In this document: in pieces, positions 44,533-53,924 of the stretch
How positions within the stretch are numbered: position 1 is the first letter of the stretch
How the letters are laid out: each line of letters begins with the position of its first letter
NCBI GenBank assembly: GCA_003556225.1
Contig: PWRN01000060.1
Coordinates: 1-63,745 of the forward strand
DNA from: Syntrophomonadaceae bacterium
GTDB taxonomy: Bacteria > Bacillota > Dethiobacteria > DTU022 > UBA8154
Reading direction: 5' to 3'
Length of the DNA stretch: 63,745 bases
Notes under the pieces: generated by a model
The model's database searches: none
What the model was told of the DNA's origin: nothing
Seen by the model: the letters and a program-made list of their open reading frames with translations, nothing else
Program-made: the position numbers and the translations under genes

Positions 44533-45789
44533 TTACTCGAATATTTTCTCTTCCTCCGCGGCGGCCTCGGCCGCATCCAGCTCGAAATCGCGCCGGAAGG
44601 TCTTTTCCTTTTCCCGACGCGCCGCTTCTTCCCCGTACCATTCGTGAGCGACGATCATGGACATCACTTCGTTGGTGCCCGTCCAGATGGAGGCCAGGCT
44701 CAAATCCCGCGCGTGCCGTTCAATGGGATAGACGTTGGTGTAGCCGATGCCGCCCATCACCTGCATGCAGTTGCGCACCGTTTCCTGGCAGGAGGTAGTA
44801 ACAAATTTCTTGGTTTCGCTGATCATACGGCGAATCCGCTGCTCGTCTTCTCCGGCATCCACGGCCCGGCTGGTGGTGTAGACCAGGGAGCGGCTGGCAT
44901 CCAAGAGCATGGCGGCATCCGCCACCTGGAAGCAGACTCCCTGGAAACGGTTAATCACCTGCCCGAAGGCCTTGCGCTTACTGGTATAGCGGGTCGCTAC
45001 CTCCAGGGCGGACCGGGCCGGGCCGATGGTCATGGCTGCCGTGCCCAGCCGTTCCGGAATCATCATGGTATTGAACACGGCATAGGCGTTGTGCAGCCCC
45101 CCGACAATATTTTCCCTGGGAACCCTGACGTGATCAAAGCGGACACGACCGGCTCCGCCCCCCCGGCATCCCATGAGGCCGTAGAGGTATTCCACCTTCA
45201 CATCGTCCGTACGGTCGACGATAAAACAGGTGAGCGCCCGGTGGGGATGCGCCTGGGGATCCGGGTCGGTGCGGGCGTAAACCAGGAAAAAATCGGCCCC
45301 CTCGGCGCCCACAATGAAACGTTTCTGGCCATCGAGGACAAAATAGTCCCCCTTGTCTTCAGCCCAGGTCGCTGTCCCGAAAAAATCGGAACCTCCCCGG
45401 GGTTCCGTAAGGCATTCCGCGGCAAATTTTTCCCCGGCCAAAAGGGGTTTGACGTATGCTTCCTTCTGGGCCTCGCTGCCGTGCTGGATAATGGCATCGC
45501 AAACCAGTTCGGCCCCGACGCCAAAAATACAGGCAAAAATATAGCCCAGGGTCCCGACCTCTTCCATGACCAGGGAGGTGGCCACCCAATCCAGGTCCCG
45601 TCCTCCCCACTTTTTGGGGTAGCGGCAGCCCATGAGGTTGCGCCTGGCCGCCTCCTGTAAAAATTCTTTGGGAAACTGAACCCTATCGGCATCCATATCC
45701 ACGACCAGCTGCCGGGGTACCTGGGACACAAAATCCCGCACTTCATCGCGTAATTGGAGCTGCTCCCGGCTTAAAAGAAAGTCAAACAT
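44533..45789 (-). CDS. Acyl-CoA dehydrogenase with a non-standard catalytic position
   Basis: 418 residues, FAD-dependent acyl-CoA dehydrogenase fold: CLTEPRGGSDFFGTATWA (flavin site), CRGGGAGRVRFDHVRVPRENIVGG, RKAFGQVINRFQGV and QVMGGIGYTNVYPIERHARD. The usual catalytic Glu of medium-chain enzymes (YEGT) reads W-T370-G-T. Isovaleryl- and long-chain-type enzymes place their Glu elsewhere, so this could still be active; otherwise it is specialised. A charged C-terminal tail of about 30 residues (RREKEKTFRRDFELDAAEAA) is extra. GGAGGGAAGATC precedes the ATG. MscS lies 24 bases upstream in the same unit. Confidence 0.9.
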   Translation of the reverse strand: MFDFLLSREQLQLRDEVRDFVSQVPRQLVVDMDADRVQFPKEFLQEAARRNLMGCRYPKKWGGRDLDWVATSLVMEEVGTLGYIFACIFGVGAELVCDAIIQHGSEAQKEAYVKPLLAGEKFAAECLTEPRGGSDFFGTATWAEDKGDYFVLDGQKRFIVGAEGADFFLVYARTDPDPQAHPHRALTCFIVDRTDDVKVEYLYGLMGCRGGGAGRVRFDHVRVPRENIVGGLHNAYAVFNTMMIPERLGTAAMTIGPARSALEVATRYTSKRKAFGQVINRFQGVCFQVADAAMLLDASRSLVYTTSRAVDAGEDEQRIRRMISETKKFVTTSCQETVRNCMQVMGGIGYTNVYPIERHARDLSLASIWTGTNEVMSMIVAHEWYGEEAARREKEKTFRRDFELDAAEAAAEEEKIFE

Positions 45790-45813
45790 GATCTTCCCTC
45801 CAGATAAATCTCC

Positions 45814-46644
45814 TTACTGCTGGCTGTCCCCCTGTTCTCGTCCATGCGTGAGTTTTTCTGCAAACCACAGGGTCCGCTGGGGAAAAGGTATCTCGATGCC
45901 CTCTTCCTCCAGGGCATGCTTAATTTTCCGGAGCATCTCGGTCTTCACGCCAAACCACTCCATGGTAGGCGTCCAGGCCCGCACAATAATGTTCACCCCG
46001 TCATCTCCCAACTCGTCAACGTAGGCGTACGGAGCCGGATTGACCAGGACCAGCGGATGCGTCTGCAGCACCCTGAGAATAATCCCGATGGCCTTTTCCG
46101 CATTATCCGCGTAGCGAATGCTGACCACGTAGTCCACCCTCCGGACCAGGTGGGCGACATAATTAATGATGTTTTCACTGAATACTTTTTCGTTGGGAAT
46201 GCGCACGTAGAGCCCATCAAAGGTGCGGATGGTCGTAGAGATCACCCGGATATCTTCCACGAAACCCTGGACCTGGCCAATACTGACGTTATCTCCAATT
46301 TTGATGGGCCGCTCAAAAATCAGGAACAGACCTGAAATCAAGTTCCCCACGATCCCCTGGCTGGCAAAACCCAGGGCAATCCCCACAATGCCCCCGGCCA
46401 CCATCAGCCCGGAAGGTTCAACACCCAGCTGGGGAAGGACCAGTAAGGTGGCAATCAGGATCACCGTGTAGGAAAATACTTTTACAATCAGCTCCAGGCG
46501 TTCCCGGTTGAGCTTCTCGCGGAAAGATCGCCTGAGGTTAAAAGCCAGCAGCTTGGAGACAATTAAGCCTCCCGTGAAGAGCAAGATGGCGATCAGGATA
46601 TTTAGCACGGTCACATCGCCGTAGACAACGCGGGAAATAATCAT
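45814..46644 (-). CDS. Small mechanosensitive channel (MscS family)
   Basis: 276 residues: helices near 8-30, 50-70 and the pore helix with GIVGIALGFASQGIVGNLISGLFLIFERPIKIGD (TM3 plus start of the beta domain), then the C-terminal cytoplasmic vestibule. It releases small solutes on osmotic downshock. Starts at ATG 46644 overlapping the DUF432 stop (ATGA) with GGAGGAAGGG ahead, so it is translationally coupled to that gene. Confidence 0.93.
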   Translation of the reverse strand: MIISRVVYGDVTVLNILIAILLFTGGLIVSKLLAFNLRRSFREKLNRERLELIVKVFSYTVILIATLLVLPQLGVEPSGLMVAGGIVGIALGFASQGIVGNLISGLFLIFERPIKIGDNVSIGQVQGFVEDIRVISTTIRTFDGLYVRIPNEKVFSENIINYVAHLVRRVDYVVSIRYADNAEKAIGIILRVLQTHPLVLVNPAPYAYVDELGDDGVNIIVRAWTPTMEWFGVKTEMLRKIKHALEEEGIEIPFPQRTLWFAEKLTHGREQGDSQQ

Positions 46645-47408
46645 AGCCCTTCCTCCATCAGCAGCCTCGGGCCGACCACCAGGTGCTTGCGGGAGCTGAG
46701 CAATTCCACTGCTTTTTTAGCCTGGAAACCCGTCCGTGAAGGTGACTCGCCCGTAAATCCCGTTTCCGCAACATTAACACTGAGAATTCTCATATACCCA
46801 CGCATGGCAACCTGCTGCAGGTCGTAGTAGATTTTCATGTCGTGGGCGCTGAAGACCGCTTTGTGCACCTCAATCCACCGGTTGGTGGCATTCTGAATAC
46901 TCACTTCCAGGATGCCTTCCCGGTACGGCGCCACCGCCGGGGGCTCCAGGTACACCGGGCTTTTCCAGTAACGGCAGATCATCCCCGTGATGGGGCTGCC
47001 GTAGAGGGTATAGCGGGGCGCAGTGAGGCAAAAGACATCCAGCACCGTCATGCTCTGATCCCCGTTCACAAAAATACTGGCGATTTCCACGGGGAAGGTA
47101 ACCATGATTTCAACGGTCTCTTTGGCTTGCACGAGGAGGGCCTGCTCAAATTCCACCAGCAAAAAGGGCGAAATTTCTTTGGGTTTGTTGATGGGCTCCA
47201 CGGGGTTAAAAAGCAGCTGCCCGTCCCGGGCCAGCAGGGTTTTTTCCAGCATTTCCTCTCCCAGCTTCCTGGAATAAAGCAGTTTTTCCCCGTCTTTCCG
47301 CAAAGTCACGAGGAGGTGATCCTGCGCCGCGACAACAGGGACGGTGTAGTGGTCAAAAACCAGTTTTTCCGTGGATGTTTCACCTGCATGGTCTACCAAG
47401 AACCTCAC
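46641..47408 (-). CDS. DUF432-like protein coupled to MscS
   Basis: 255 residues, beta-rich, no signal or helix. It resembles DUF432 proteins, which are known mostly from archaea and some bacteria and often lie beside mscS. Sections such as FPVEIASIFVNGDQSMTVLDVFCL and ILEVSIQNATNRWIEVHKAVFSAHDMKIYYD are conserved-looking; the function is unknown. A regulatory or scaffold role for the channel is inferred from position only. The start is uncertain: GTG 47408 or TTG 47399 lie in the same ribosome-site region. TATACT at 47423-47428 is a possible -10 without a good -35. Confidence 0.65.
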   Translation of the reverse strand: MRFLVDHAGETSTEKLVFDHYTVPVVAAQDHLLVTLRKDGEKLLYSRKLGEEMLEKTLLARDGQLLFNPVEPINKPKEISPFLLVEFEQALLVQAKETVEIMVTFPVEIASIFVNGDQSMTVLDVFCLTAPRYTLYGSPITGMICRYWKSPVYLEPPAVAPYREGILEVSIQNATNRWIEVHKAVFSAHDMKIYYDLQQVAMRGYMRILSVNVAETGFTGESPSRTGFQAKKAVELLSSRKHLVVGPRLLMEEGL

Positions 47409-47523
47409 CTCTTTGCTTCAACAGTATACCATAAAACACGCCGGGGTGAGCAGATCTATCCAGGTTTCTCTCCGGTTCCCTGCGTTCTAGTTTACCCGCG
47501 TTCAGATCGCGCCCATGGCCCTT

Positions 47524-50500
47524 TCAAGGCGAGGAAACTGCCGGGGGCTGTTCTCTTTTTACCCGCTGCCGGGCCTGAAAAACCAGGCTTTCGATGAATT
47601 CCTCGCGGTTGGCATTCTCCTTGCCGTCATAGTAGATGGTCACCATGGGCAGGCCCAGCTCCTCCCGCAGGGCTCCCATCTGGGCTTCGACCACAGAACC
47701 GGGCATACAGGTAAACGGAGCCACAAAAATAGCCCCGGCAACGCCGTTTTGCCGCGCCAAAGCACAAACCCTGCCGATAGCCATGGGGGGCTCGCCGCCG
47801 TAATGCTCGGAAACATATTTCTTGGCCATGGTACGGATTTGCCGGGGAGAAGGTTCTTTCATCTCCCGCAGCAGCTCCCCACAGGCATCTTCCAGGCGCT
47901 TCTCGTCCCGGTGAGCCAGCCAGCTGCTGAATCCGTATCCTGTCTTCTGGGAAAAGGCCTGCCAGTTGCGGTGGCGCTGGAAAGCTTCCCGGGCTTCTTC
48001 GTAGTTAATCAAAGTCGTATAGGCAAAAAGCTCGGAGGCAGGCGCCAGGGAAACCTCTCCCCCTTCCGCTTCAATCTTGCGGATTAAATCCTGGTTGCAG
48101 CGATCGTCCAGGCGCACGTAAAACTCGCCCCCCAGCAGGATCAGCGGGCGTTTTTCTTCCCGCACGGGCACCCGGGCAAAGGACCCGGCCGCTTCACGGA
48201 GCAGGTTTTCCAGGGGTCCCAGGTGTCTACCCGCAATGATCTGCGGTATCGTAGTGCTGAAGTTTTCCAGCAGCTGCTCCGTTTTTTGAGCATATTTTTC
48301 AAATAGTGCCTCGCTCTGTCCCGCCACGTCTTCATAGGGACGCGTTTTTAACAGCATCTTGTAGAGCAGATCCATGACCAGCATACCGTCAAAGACCGTC
48401 ACGACGAATTTTAAGCCGAAGCGTTTGATGGCATCGGCCAACTTTACCGAGCAGATACGGCTGGCCCCATAACCGGCCCGGTTGATAATCAAAGACTGGG
48501 TTGGCGCATACAGTCCGTAGCGGCATGGCCCGCAGGCCCAACCCTGGAAAAAAACCACGCCGTCCAGGTTTTGTTCATCTTTCCCCTTCTCCAGGTACTC
48601 CAGAAAATCCTGCACATTCTGGATCAGGGGCAGGCACTCATCCCCGTTGACAAAGCGGCGGGCCAGGGCCATGTCCAGGTCCTGGCTGCGGGGCAGCAGC
48701 TCCGCTTCCACGCCGGCGTTGCGAAAAGCCGCCGCGATGGCCCGGGAATGCTGAATGGGCTCGGGGATCATCATTTTCCGCCACCGGGTTTCGCTGATCA
48801 AGCAGGTCCGCGGGGAGTAGAAAGCGGGCTTCCCGCCGGTTCCCCTGGAAAGGCAGGTATTTTTAAAGGCCTCCAGCCGGGTAATCATCCCCGCCGGGGC
48901 CGTATGCTCATCCAGGGTCAGCCGCAGATAACCGGAGAGGTTCCCCAGGAAATGGCGCATCATGGCGTTTGGACCGCATTTAAAGGGGTCCTGAAAGATG
49001 ATGTCGAGCTGGGGAAGACCCGTTTGCTCCCTGCGTTCATTCCAGAAAGCGGCCCAAAATGAGGTCGAAAGCATCTTTTGCAGCTGAATGGGGTAGATAT
49101 TATCAACGTCTTCCAGGAATTCCGCCAGGGCCCCGGCAAACTCTCTCCGGAAGGGGTCCAGTCCCGGGTCCTGGATCTCCCCCAGGTGCCAGGCCCGAAA
49201 ATACTCCAGGATAAATTCCTGGGGAACAGCCAGAATATCCCTCTGGCGGGCATAGTTCAACGAGCCCTTGGAGACAAAATCATCGTATATGGTGTACGGA
49301 CGACCCAGGAAGATCGCTGCTACCTCTTCTTTGTTAGCCCGCAGGGTTGCCATGACGTTCTTGCTTTCCTCCACCATGGCCTGGCGAAAATCTGCCTGGG
49401 CCCGGTATCCTGCCTCGACTGCGGCCTGCAGCCTCTGCCGGGAAAAAGTCTCCCCCAGCACCGTCCGGGCCACCGGGGCAAGCTGGCGCAGGATCCGGCC
49501 AGGACCGTCCCGGTAGTTCAGCTGGGCATACAGCATTTTACCCTCCTCCAGCTCCAGGGAATTCGCCACGACCCCCTTGATCGTTTGCAGCAAGGGGCAG
49601 GTAAAAGCCCGGGGCCAGGAGAGGGCCCAGGGCAGGGGTTCCATGTCAACCACTTCCGGAACAAAGATATACTCAAGGTCTTCTTCCGCCAGGGCCTGGT
49701 AATGCCCCACCAGTACTTCCAGGGGATAGCACATCTCTGACTCCAGCTGCCGCTTGCCCTTTTCCAGGATGAATTCCGAGGTTTCCGGGGAAAGCATGAC
49801 CCGGGCGCCCAGCTCGCGGAAAAAAGCGGACCAGAAGGGGAACAGGTCGAAGAAGAGACCGCCCCTCGCGATCCCCACCCGCGGGCCTTGGGCCAGTGGT
49901 TCACCGGCCGCCCGGGCAAACAACTCGTTGCGCAGGGAGATATAATCGGGAAAATCCGTGCGGGTGACTTTTTTCTCCAGCCCCGAATAGCGACCGCAGC
50001 GATCCCCGTAGAGAAAGGTTTTTCCATCGGAAAACTCGATCCTATCCAGGATGCAGTGGTGTTCATGTTCACAGCTGGCGCGGCAAGGGGTCTTGCCCAC
50101 CGTAAAATCATTTAACTCCTGCAGACTGCGAAAGGCAAAGTCTCCCCTGCGGCCCAGCTCATAAAACGTGCGGGCAATGACCGCACTGCCCAGGGCTCCG
50201 GTGAGCTCCGGGTAAGGGGGAACCACGATCTCAGTATCGCACTGGGCGGCAAACGCGCTGGCCAGGGCATGATTTTTTGCCGTCGCCCCGGTGAAGACAA
50301 CGGTCCCCAGCATGGGGCGATTTTCCACCGTGCGATTGATGTAGTTCAGCGCCGAGGAGTAAGCCAGGCTGGCCAGTTGGGCATTTAAGGGCAGTCCCCG
50401 GGATGAGGCGGCAATCAAGGCGGACTGGGAGAGCAGGGTGCAGGTGTCGCCCAGGTCAATGGCGTAGTCCGCCTGGAAAGCTTTTTCTGAAAACTCCCCC

Positions 50501-51924
50501 TCGATCTCCACGCCCAGGAGCCCGGCCAGATTCTCCAGGAAGGTGCCCGTGCCGGCCGCGCAGACCGGGTTCATGCGGTAGTCGAACAGGACCCCGTCGT
50601 TGACCTGCAAAAACTTGGAATCTTCACCGCCGATCTCGATAATGGAGAGGGTGCCCCGGTCGCCGCAAAAATACTTGACCCCTTCGGCCTGGCAGGTAAT
50701 CTCATCCACGGCGTACTCCGCGCTCAGGATCTTCTGGGAAAGAAAACGCCCCGAGCCGGTGGTGCAAGCCACCATGGGAACACCCTGCAGCAGGCTCCCG
50801 AAGCGTTGTTCCACTTCTTTCATCAGTTCCAGCACCTGCAAGGCAGGTCGTCCCGCGGTAGGAAGGTAAACCCCGCCCAGCAAACGCCCCTGCCCATCCA
50901 GCAAGGCACACTTGGTCGAAACAGACCCGCAGTCCACTCCCAGGTAGACCCTGGACAGGTCAAAACTGACCTCTTCCCGGGGTTCTTCCAGGTAGCGGAC
51001 CCGTTGCGAATCCAGCGGTGGCAGGGGATTTTCAGGGAGATACCGGCTCACGGGGGTTTCTTGCGCGGGCAATGCGAGCAGCCGTGCTGCCGTTACTTTC
51101 TCCCGGGCCAGGCTGGCTGCTCCCAGGGCATTAAAATATGCATGCCCGGGGGGCACTTTGACCTCCACGGCACGTTCACGGCAGTACCCGGTGAGGTACT
51201 TCATCACGGCCAGGTTCTCCGCGACACCACCAATTATATCTAGCCTGCCCGGACCTTGAATCCGGTTTAACATCACCGAGGTGAAAACCATATCGGCCAG
51301 GGCCCGGGCCATCCCGGCCGCCACCATGCCCTGGGTAGCGCCCTCGTTGATCGCGTGGGTCATATCCGACTTGGCAAAGACAGCACAGCGCCCGGATATT
51401 TTCACTTCACCCTGGGCTTGCAAGGCAACCTCCGCCAGCTCGCGGTCGTTGTAACCCATGCGCGTGGCCTGCTGGTACCAGAAAGAACCGCTTCCCGCCG
51501 CACACTGGCCGTTGCGGTTGAAAAAGCGGACCAGGCCGGAATCATCCAGCTCCAGGTAATACATGTTTTCATGGCCCAGGGAAAGCACGGCCCGGGTTTC
51601 TATCCCCTGGACCTGCAGCCCTTCCTGCAGGGTCTCGATTTCCAGGAACGGCTTGACACCCAGCCGCTCCGCCAGCAGGTCCGCGTTGGCCCCGGAAAGC
51701 CCCAGTCGAACCTGCTCCCGGCTGCCTTCGTCCAGGAGAGCCTGCAGGCACTTGCCAGCCGCTTCCACGACCTTGCCTGCCGTGGGGTATGTAACTTTTT
51801 CCACCCGTCCCGCCTCGACCCGCACGCCCTTGACGGCGAAGGTACCAACGTCGAGTCCGATGCAAGGGACAGCGGGCTCAACTCTTTGCCCGCCGGTTTT
51901 CGTTGTTGAAACCTCCACTTCCAC
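47524..51924 (-). CDS. Acyl-CoA dehydratase activase-type protein, two BadF ATPase domains plus DUF2229
   Basis: 1466 residues. Domain 1 (about 20-290): ASKHA ATPase starting PCIGLDVGTFAVKGVRVEAG with Cys at GQCAAGSGSFW. Domain 2 (about 325-590): VYLGVDCGSVSTKCALLDGQG with NPVCAAGTGTFLENLAGLLG; the Cys would hold a bridging 4Fe-4S cluster in the dimer. Then DUF2229 (about 680-900; RVGIARGGLFFDLFPFWSAFF) and a long HgdB-like C-terminal part. Relatives drive ATP-dependent electron transfer to 2-hydroxyacyl-CoA dehydratases or benzoyl-CoA reductases; the partner here is not encoded nearby. The start may be GTG 51918 rather than 51924. It lies 31 bases after lgt. Confidence 0.88.
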   Translation of the reverse strand: MEVEVSTTKTGGQRVEPAVPCIGLDVGTFAVKGVRVEAGRVEKVTYPTAGKVVEAAGKCLQALLDEGSREQVRLGLSGANADLLAERLGVKPFLEIETLQEGLQVQGIETRAVLSLGHENMYYLELDDSGLVRFFNRNGQCAAGSGSFWYQQATRMGYNDRELAEVALQAQGEVKISGRCAVFAKSDMTHAINEGATQGMVAAGMARALADMVFTSVMLNRIQGPGRLDIIGGVAENLAVMKYLTGYCRERAVEVKVPPGHAYFNALGAASLAREKVTAARLLALPAQETPVSRYLPENPLPPLDSQRVRYLEEPREEVSFDLSRVYLGVDCGSVSTKCALLDGQGRLLGGVYLPTAGRPALQVLELMKEVEQRFGSLLQGVPMVACTTGSGRFLSQKILSAEYAVDEITCQAEGVKYFCGDRGTLSIIEIGGEDSKFLQVNDGVLFDYRMNPVCAAGTGTFLENLAGLLGVEIEGEFSEKAFQADYAIDLGDTCTLLSQSALIAASSRGLPLNAQLASLAYSSALNYINRTVENRPMLGTVVFTGATAKNHALASAFAAQCDTEIVVPPYPELTGALGSAVIARTFYELGRRGDFAFRSLQELNDFTVGKTPCRASCEHEHHCILDRIEFSDGKTFLYGDRCGRYSGLEKKVTRTDFPDYISLRNELFARAAGEPLAQGPRVGIARGGLFFDLFPFWSAFFRELGARVMLSPETSEFILEKGKRQLESEMCYPLEVLVGHYQALAEEDLEYIFVPEVVDMEPLPWALSWPRAFTCPLLQTIKGVVANSLELEEGKMLYAQLNYRDGPGRILRQLAPVARTVLGETFSRQRLQAAVEAGYRAQADFRQAMVEESKNVMATLRANKEEVAAIFLGRPYTIYDDFVSKGSLNYARQRDILAVPQEFILEYFRAWHLGEIQDPGLDPFRREFAGALAEFLEDVDNIYPIQLQKMLSTSFWAAFWNERREQTGLPQLDIIFQDPFKCGPNAMMRHFLGNLSGYLRLTLDEHTAPAGMITRLEAFKNTCLSRGTGGKPAFYSPRTCLISETRWRKMMIPEPIQHSRAIAAAFRNAGVEAELLPRSQDLDMALARRFVNGDECLPLIQNVQDFLEYLEKGKDEQNLDGVVFFQGWACGPCRYGLYAPTQSLIINRAGYGASRICSVKLADAIKRFGLKFVVTVFDGMLVMDLLYKMLLKTRPYEDVAGQSEALFEKYAQKTEQLLENFSTTIPQIIAGRHLGPLENLLREAAGSFARVPVREEKRPLILLGGEFYVRLDDRCNQDLIRKIEAEGGEVSLAPASELFAYTTLINYEEAREAFQRHRNWQAFSQKTGYGFSSWLAHRDEKRLEDACGELLREMKEPSPRQIRTMAKKYVSEHYGGEPPMAIGRVCALARQNGVAGAIFVAPFTCMPGSVVEAQMGALREELGLPMVTIYYDGKENANREEFIESLVFQARQRVKREQPPAVSSP

Positions 51925-51954
51925 ACCCCCCGTCTGTGCTCAAAAATCCGCGGC

Positions 51955-52692
51955 TCAGGAAGTTTTCTTCTTCCAAACCAGGACGAAGCTTCCGGAGGCA
52001 ATCAAGATCAGCGCAATCACCTGGGCCAGGGACAGCGGGCCCAGCACGTGGGGATCCACGCGAAAGAATTCTACAATAAACCGGTAGGTGCCGTAGAAAA
52101 CGAGAAAGAGGACAAATAAAAACCCTTCGAAAAATTTCAGCGGCTGCGCCCGCCGCAGCAGGAAAAAGATCAGCAGCGCAGCCAGGGAAGAATAAAGCTG
52201 GGTCGGATGGCGGAGGCCGTTTTCCAGGGTAGGAAACGCTACACCCCAGGGGGCCGCGGTAAGCTGGCCGTAGCAGCAGCCGTTTAAGAAACAACCTACC
52301 CGGGTGATGGCATAGCCCAAAGCGATAAACGGCGCCGCCAGGTCCATCAGGGATAAAAAAGACATGCCCCGGAAGCGACAGTAAACCCAGGCCCCCAGCA
52401 AGGCGGCAAAAAACCCGCCGTAGAAGATCAGCCCCCCGTCGCGAAAGGCAAAAATACGCCACCAGGGGCCCTCCTGGAACAGTTCCCAGTAAACCGCCAC
52501 GAAAAACAGGCGGGAGCCCACAATGGATAAAGCGATGGCAATGATGACTGCCTCCATGAAGTAATCCTGGTTAATTCCCTGACGGGGCGCTTCCTTTAAT
52601 GCCCAACCGATGCTTACGGCAAAGCCGAGAAAAAGGAAGGTGCCGTACGCATAGATGGGCAAACCGCCAATTTCAAACAAGACCCGCTGCAT
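51955..52692 (-). CDS. lgt: Prolipoprotein diacylglyceryl transferase
   Basis: 245 residues with seven helices and the Lgt signature GYAITRVGCFLNGCCYG, HDGGL-like FRDGGLIFYGGFFAALLG near 85, and a late YRFIVEFFR. It transfers diacylglycerol from phosphatidylglycerol to the lipobox Cys of prolipoproteins, as needed by the putative TAT lipoproteins in this window. Start at ATG 52692 (AGGTGATAAGC upstream) with an in-frame GTG nine bases earlier. Part of the thi-rnhA-lgt transcript by spacing (66 bases after rnhA). Confidence 0.95.
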   Translation of the reverse strand: MQRVLFEIGGLPIYAYGTFLFLGFAVSIGWALKEAPRQGINQDYFMEAVIIAIALSIVGSRLFFVAVYWELFQEGPWWRIFAFRDGGLIFYGGFFAALLGAWVYCRFRGMSFLSLMDLAAPFIALGYAITRVGCFLNGCCYGQLTAAPWGVAFPTLENGLRHPTQLYSSLAALLIFFLLRRAQPLKFFEGFLFVLFLVFYGTYRFIVEFFRVDPHVLGPLSLAQVIALILIASGSFVLVWKKKTS

Positions 52693-52758
52693 GCTTATCA
52701 CCTGTTTTCATCGGAAAAACCGAGTTTTGCGCTACCTGTGCAAGGGAAACGTGCCGGG

Positions 52759-53220
52759 TTATCCGCTTCCCGGCGTTTTCTGATCAATGGCTTCCTGGGC
52801 CAGGCGATCCGCCCGGTTGTTAAGCACATTATTGCTGTGCCCCTTGACTTTTATCCACTGGACCCGGTGTTTGTGGTGCAGCGTCAAAAGTTCTTTCCAG
52901 AGGTCCTGGTTGGCCACGGGTTCCTTGTTGGTCGTGCCCCAGCCATTGCGCTGCCATTTTTCCAACCAGCTTTGGTTAAAGGCATTGACCAGGTAGGCGC
53001 TGTAGCTGTGGAGCCGCACGCGGCAGGGCTCTTTTAACGCCTTCAGCCCTTCCAGGGCAGCTTTCATCTCCATGCGCTGGTTGGTTGTATTTGCTTCTCT
53101 ACCCACGATTTCTCTCTCATGTCCGTTATGCAATAAAACCGCCGCCCAGCCTCCCGGCCCGGGGTTGCCCCGGCAGGCCCCGTCGGTATAGATGATGACT
53201 TCTTTTAAGTCGCGTGACAA
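52759..53220 (-). CDS. rnhA: Ribonuclease HI with one catalytic Asp replaced by Tyr
   Basis: 153 residues, the RNase HI fold, degrades RNA in RNA-DNA hybrids. Of the four carboxylates, D13 (IYTDGACRGNPGPGG), E51 (NQRMEMKAAL) and D138 (NNRADRLA) are present along with H128 (KGHSNN), but the third (SDSxYL) reads HSYSAYLV, so Y73 replaces Asp. The codon is TAC, one base from GAC. In Escherichia coli the equivalent D70 is essential for cleavage. TTG start two bases after the thiE stop, with GGGGGAGG upstream. It belongs to the riboswitch operon by position. Confidence 0.9.
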   Translation of the reverse strand: MSRDLKEVIIYTDGACRGNPGPGGWAAVLLHNGHEREIVGREANTTNQRMEMKAALEGLKALKEPCRVRLHSYSAYLVNAFNQSWLEKWQRNGWGTTNKEPVANQDLWKELLTLHHKHRVQWIKVKGHSNNVLNNRADRLAQEAIDQKTPGSG

Positions 53221-53222
53221 TG

Positions 53223-53891
53223 TTACGGCCTCCCCCGGTCGGAAAATAGGGCTTCCTGGACCTTCCCCGCCACGGCCCGGGCCGCCCCGGCAACCCTTTC
53301 CGCCGCGACAACGCAAGAAACCACGGCCACTCCCCGGGCGCCGGCCGCAATGACTTCCCCGGCATTGCCGGCATGAATACCGCCAATTCCCACCACGGGC
53401 AGCTCTACCCTGCGGCAGATCTCAGCCAGGGCGGCCAGGCCCATGGGTTCACCGGCATCCGGCTTCGTAGAGGTGGCGTAGACGGCCCCGACACCCAAGT
53501 AATTAGCTCCGGCGGCCTGGGCCTCCAGCGCCTGCCGGACATTCTCAGCAGAAACCCCCAGGATCATCTCCGGGGGGATCAGGCGCCGGGCCACCGCTGC
53601 CGGAAGGTCTTCCTGGCCCAGGTGAATGCCGTCGGCACCCACGGCCAGGGCAATGTCCAGGCGGTCATTGATGATCAGAGGAACCTGTTTCTCCCGGGTC
53701 AGCGCACGCAGCTGCAGGGAGAGATGGTAGAGATCCCGGGTGGACATCTCTTTCTCCCGGACCTGGATACAGGTGGCTCCACCCTGGATGGCCCCGGCCA
53801 CAATATCCCGGATGGAACGACCGGCAGCAAGACGGCTGTCGGTAATCACGTAGAGGCTGTAATTGGGTTCAGGAACGTGCAAGACGAACAA
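53223..53891 (-). CDS. thiE: Thiamine-phosphate synthase
   Basis: 222 residues, TIM barrel joining HMP-PP and thiazole phosphate to give thiamine phosphate. Motifs: LYVITDSRLAAGRS, IQVREKEMSTRDL, IINDRLDIALAVGADGIHLGQEDLP, VGAVYATSTKPDAG and VVGIGGIHAGNAGEVIAAGARGVAVVS, all normal. The start is a TTG (53891, AAGGA close by; 53882 is an alternative TTG). thiM lies 33 bases upstream and rnhA follows at 2 bases. Confidence 0.96.
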   Translation of the reverse strand: MFVLHVPEPNYSLYVITDSRLAAGRSIRDIVAGAIQGGATCIQVREKEMSTRDLYHLSLQLRALTREKQVPLIINDRLDIALAVGADGIHLGQEDLPAAVARRLIPPEMILGVSAENVRQALEAQAAGANYLGVGAVYATSTKPDAGEPMGLAALAEICRRVELPVVGIGGIHAGNAGEVIAAGARGVAVVSCVVAAERVAGAARAVAGKVQEALFSDRGRP

Positions 53892-53924
53892 GTCCTTCCC
53901 GATAATGACTTCTAAATAGCCCCT

